Of a stretch of DNA of 43,745 bases, positions 41,751 through 43,745 are shown one piece after another (within the stretch, counting starts at the first letter, position 1; each line of letters starts with the position of its first letter). The DNA lies in the NCBI GenBank assembly GCA_035647855.1, contig DASRMP010000043.1:1-43745 (forward strand). The letters are read 5' to 3'. A program made the position numbers and the translations under genes. Under the pieces are notes generated by a model that was not told the origin of the DNA, did not search any database, and saw only the letters and a program-made list of their open reading frames with translations. The DNA is from JAAZBW01 sp035647855 (GTDB lineage Bacteria > Actinomycetota > Actinomycetes > Actinomycetales > Actinomycetaceae).

Positions 41751-42599
41751 ATGGCAGTACTTGGCGTTCAGATGATGATGCTCAAGGACCAGGTCGCCGA
41801 ACAGGGCATGTGGGCCGTCCTGCAGCAGGTGAAGGAACTGGGCTACGACGCGGTCGAGGTCTCGCAGATCCCGATGACCGAGCAGAACACGGCCGACCTG
41901 GAGCGCGGCATCAACGAACTCGGCGTGGAGGTGGGTGCCCTCTCGGTGGCGCTGGCGCCCGCTGAGGGCAATCCGACCGACGCACTTTCCGACAACTTCG
42001 ACAAGATCGTGGCGGACTGCAAGCGACTGAACTGCCGCTTCGTCCGCATCGGCATGATGCCGTTCACCGCCATGGTGTCCAAGGAGGCCTGCGAGGCGTG
42101 GGCCGGGCAGGCCGAGCCGTACGCGGCACGGCTGGCCGAGGAGGGCATCACGCTCTGCTACCACAACCACCACGTGGACCTCGCCATGTTCGACGGCGAG
42201 CGCCTCTTCGACATCGTGCGCAGGGTGGCGCCGTCGATGTACTTCGAGGTTGACCTGCACTGGGTGCAGCGCGGCGGCATGGCCCCGCTGGACATGCTGA
42301 AGGAGTACAGCGGAGTCTGCAAGATCATTCACGTGAAGGACTTCCGCGTGGGTGCCCTCAACCCGAAGGCCCTCGATCTGTTTGCCGAGGGCAAGTTCAT
42401 GGAGGGCTATGACATGTTCGTCAACATCGCGGAGTTCGCCGAGGTTGGTCAGGGCAACATGAACTGGCCCGACCTGCTGCCCGCGGCCAACGACGCCGGT
42501 GCCGAGTTCTTCTTCGTGGAGCAGGACATCACCTACGGCCGCGATCCGATCGACTGCCTGCGTGATTCCCGTGAGTACCTGAGGTCAATCGGGTACTGA
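41751..42599 (+). CDS. sugar phosphate isomerase/epimerase (TIM barrel) (2)
   Basis: The 282-residue protein has YDAVEVSQIPM, the ITLCYHNHHVDLAMFDG stretch (metal His/Glu region), MYFEVDLHWVQRGG (Glu, Asp), KIIHVKDFRVG (His, Asp) and FFFVEQDITYG (Glu). This is the xylose isomerase-like metal site, closest in style to IolE/3-keto-glycoside epimerase relatives. ATG at 41751 with GAGGGAAAG is chosen over an upstream ATG at 41673 that lies inside the intergenic hairpin. Its TGA overlaps the next ATG (TGATG). Confidence 0.88.
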   Translation: MAVLGVQMMMLKDQVAEQGMWAVLQQVKELGYDAVEVSQIPMTEQNTADLERGINELGVEVGALSVALAPAEGNPTDALSDNFDKIVADCKRLNCRFVRIGMMPFTAMVSKEACEAWAGQAEPYAARLAEEGITLCYHNHHVDLAMFDGERLFDIVRRVAPSMYFEVDLHWVQRGGMAPLDMLKEYSGVCKIIHVKDFRVGALNPKALDLFAEGKFMEGYDMFVNIAEFAEVGQGNMNWPDLLPAANDAGAEFFFVEQDITYGRDPIDCLRDSREYLRSIGY

Positions 42600-43369
42600 T
42601 GCGCACAGGCGCGATCCTTGGTGGGGTGGCGGCGGCGGGCACTGTTGGTGCTGCCGTCGCCACCTCCGTCGTTTGGCGGACTTCTCCGGGAGTGCGCCGC
42701 GTGAACGACTCCATCGCGACGCTCACCCAGTACTGGAAGGGCGTGATCGGTTCGAACCTCCGCTCGTCGGAGAGTATCCACCTGGTCACGTTGGGTGACT
42801 CCGCTTCCCAGGGAGTCGGTGGCACGACGGCGGGGACTGGTTGGGTCCCGCTCGTCGGCGTGCGACTGGCGGAGGCTTTCGGGCGCAAGGTGGAGATCTG
42901 GAATCTCTCGGTCTCGGGTGCGATCGCGCAGGATGTGCTCGAGGAGCAGGTGCCGCAGTTGCTCGAGCTGCCGGTGGAGCCGGATCTCGTGACGGTCCAG
43001 GTGGGTGGCAACGATGCCACGCAGGCGCATCGGGTCCGTGTTGCAAGCTATCTGGACGCCATGGACTCGATCATGGGTGAACTCCCGGCCGGGAGCTTCA
43101 TTTCCGATCCGCCGTGGTTCCCCTTGGTACCCATGTTCTCGGCGCGTTCCCGGCGCATGGCCGAGGAAGTCCGGCCTCTCATCGCCGAGCGGGGCCACCA
43201 TCTGCTGCCGATGTTCGACACCACGCGCCGCGCCGGCCTGCGGTATTTCGGCTACACCGCGCCGGACTTGTTCCACCCAAACGACAAGGCGTACGTGGCC
43301 TTCTCCGAACTGACGCTTCAGGCGATCAGCGATGCAGGCTGGACACCCCGGGCACCGGCTGAAGGCTAG
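42599..43369 (+). CDS. SGNH/GDSL hydrolase with an N-terminal membrane anchor
   Basis: The 256-residue protein starts with a hydrophobic segment (5-27) that is an uncleaved anchor or signal, then a GDSL hydrolase domain. Block I is LGDSASQG with Ser68, block III VGGNDA with Asn138, and block V DLFHPND with Asp223 and His226. All four catalytic residues are present. It is probably an esterase or acetylesterase outside the membrane. The TGATG overlap with the isomerase gene means it is translated with the sugar operon, which suggests de-esterification of the same carbohydrate, an inference. Confidence 0.88.
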   Translation: MRTGAILGGVAAAGTVGAAVATSVVWRTSPGVRRVNDSIATLTQYWKGVIGSNLRSSESIHLVTLGDSASQGVGGTTAGTGWVPLVGVRLAEAFGRKVEIWNLSVSGAIAQDVLEEQVPQLLELPVEPDLVTVQVGGNDATQAHRVRVASYLDAMDSIMGELPAGSFISDPPWFPLVPMFSARSRRMAEEVRPLIAERGHHLLPMFDTTRRAGLRYFGYTAPDLFHPNDKAYVAFSELTLQAISDAGWTPRAPAEG

Positions 43370-43446
43370 CCGCGGCGCCGCGAACTTATGGTTCGATTTG
43401 AGGGTTCAAGGGTAGTTCCCGGCGTGTCGCGGCGTGGGGGCGTGGG

Positions 43447-43745
43447 GGCGTGCGAGCGTCACACCCCTCTTGAGCCCGTGCCGCCGTGGCGCACGATCGT
43501 CACATCGGGGCGCGCGTCCGTCACACTCTTTCCGAGCCCGTGCCGCCTGGGCGCACGAACGTCACACCGTGGCGCACGTCCGTCACACTCTTTCCGAGCC
43601 CGCGCCGCCGCGGCGCACGATCGTCACATGAGGGCGCACGATCGTCACATCGGGGCGCATGTTCGTCACCTCATGGCGCACGATCGTCACACGCAGAATG
43701 CTGAGGGCGCACGATCGTCACCATGGCGCAGTGACGTCACTGCGC
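43447..43745 (+). repeat. phased 17-bp unit array A6, cut by the window edge
   Basis: Ten direct units start at 43447, 43488, 43509, 43550, 43571, 43612, 43633, 43654, 43675 and 43706, in steps of 21, 31 or 41 bp. The core palindrome begins at 43723 and the window ends inside it, 3 bases before its expected end. Linkers match A1 and A3 (CCGTGCCGCC and CGCAGAATGCTGAG types). The 77 bases between the hydrolase stop and the first unit hold no recognised feature. Confidence 0.93.

Overview
The window is one contiguous piece of a high-GC Gram-positive genome (Actinomycetota). The evidence is strong G/C third-position bias, many GTG starts, frequent leaderless genes, a class Ib NrdF, a split proton-translocating transhydrogenase, LGFP-type cell-wall repeats and an actinobacterial set of hypothetical families. 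Gene content resembles the Actinomycetaceae, but that placement is an inference from gene content and is not proven here. Thirty-seven intact or edge-truncated protein genes, one gene remnant and no rRNA or tRNA genes were recognised. Most genes are ordinary central metabolism.

Layout. 1-3.8 kb: tail of a DUF4870 membrane protein, a beta-hydroxyacid dehydrogenase, a divergent pair of paralogous cytidylate kinase-like proteins, and an HdeD/DUF308 membrane protein. 3.9-5.2 kb: a gene-free block of repeats. 5.2-10.3 kb: phosphoglycerate mutase, a tandem universal stress protein, and a GH65 phosphorylase/beta-phosphoglucomutase operon. 10.4-17.8 kb: an ABC exporter, a lipoprotein polysaccharide deacetylase, an aldo/keto reductase, a PfkB sugar kinase with an in-frame tandem duplication, a repeat array, and glucose-6-phosphate isomerase. 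18-24.4 kb: a membrane protein, pntAA-pntAB-pntB, a low-molecular-weight tyrosine phosphatase, nrdF and rpiA. 24.5-26 kb: a second gene-free repeat block. 26-34.3 kb: a CPBP protease, unknown proteins, a lipase-like hydrolase, DUF2252, UGP pyrophosphorylase and galK. 34.3-36.0 kb: two repeat arrays bracketing an AbiEi/DUF559-like gene. 36.2-43.4 kb: cysE, an MFS exporter, and a five-gene run of two sugar isomerase/epimerases, two Gfo/Idh/MocA dehydrogenases and an SGNH hydrolase. 43.4 kb to the edge: another repeat array.

How the genes work together. Several loci feed glucose/galactose 1-phosphate and 6-phosphate pools: GH65 plus beta-PGM, galK plus UGPase, pgi, a PfkB kinase, rpiA and gpmA. 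The Gfo/Idh plus TIM-barrel cluster looks like an oxidise/epimerise pathway for an unidentified sugar or glycoside.

The most unusual content is intergenic. Six arrays (A1-A6) are built from about 64 copies of a 17-bp unit (consensus GGCGCAYGNNCGTCACA). Start-to-start distances take almost only the values 21, 30/31 or 41 bp, which are close to whole helical turns. Each array has a perfect palindrome where the units flip strand, and all six arrays point the same way regardless of gene direction. Two arrays are followed by a second repeat family with an exact 42-bp period made of a 14-bp core and interchangeable 28-bp cassettes. I know of no described family matching these. They look like phased protein-binding arrays or a dispersed non-coding element.
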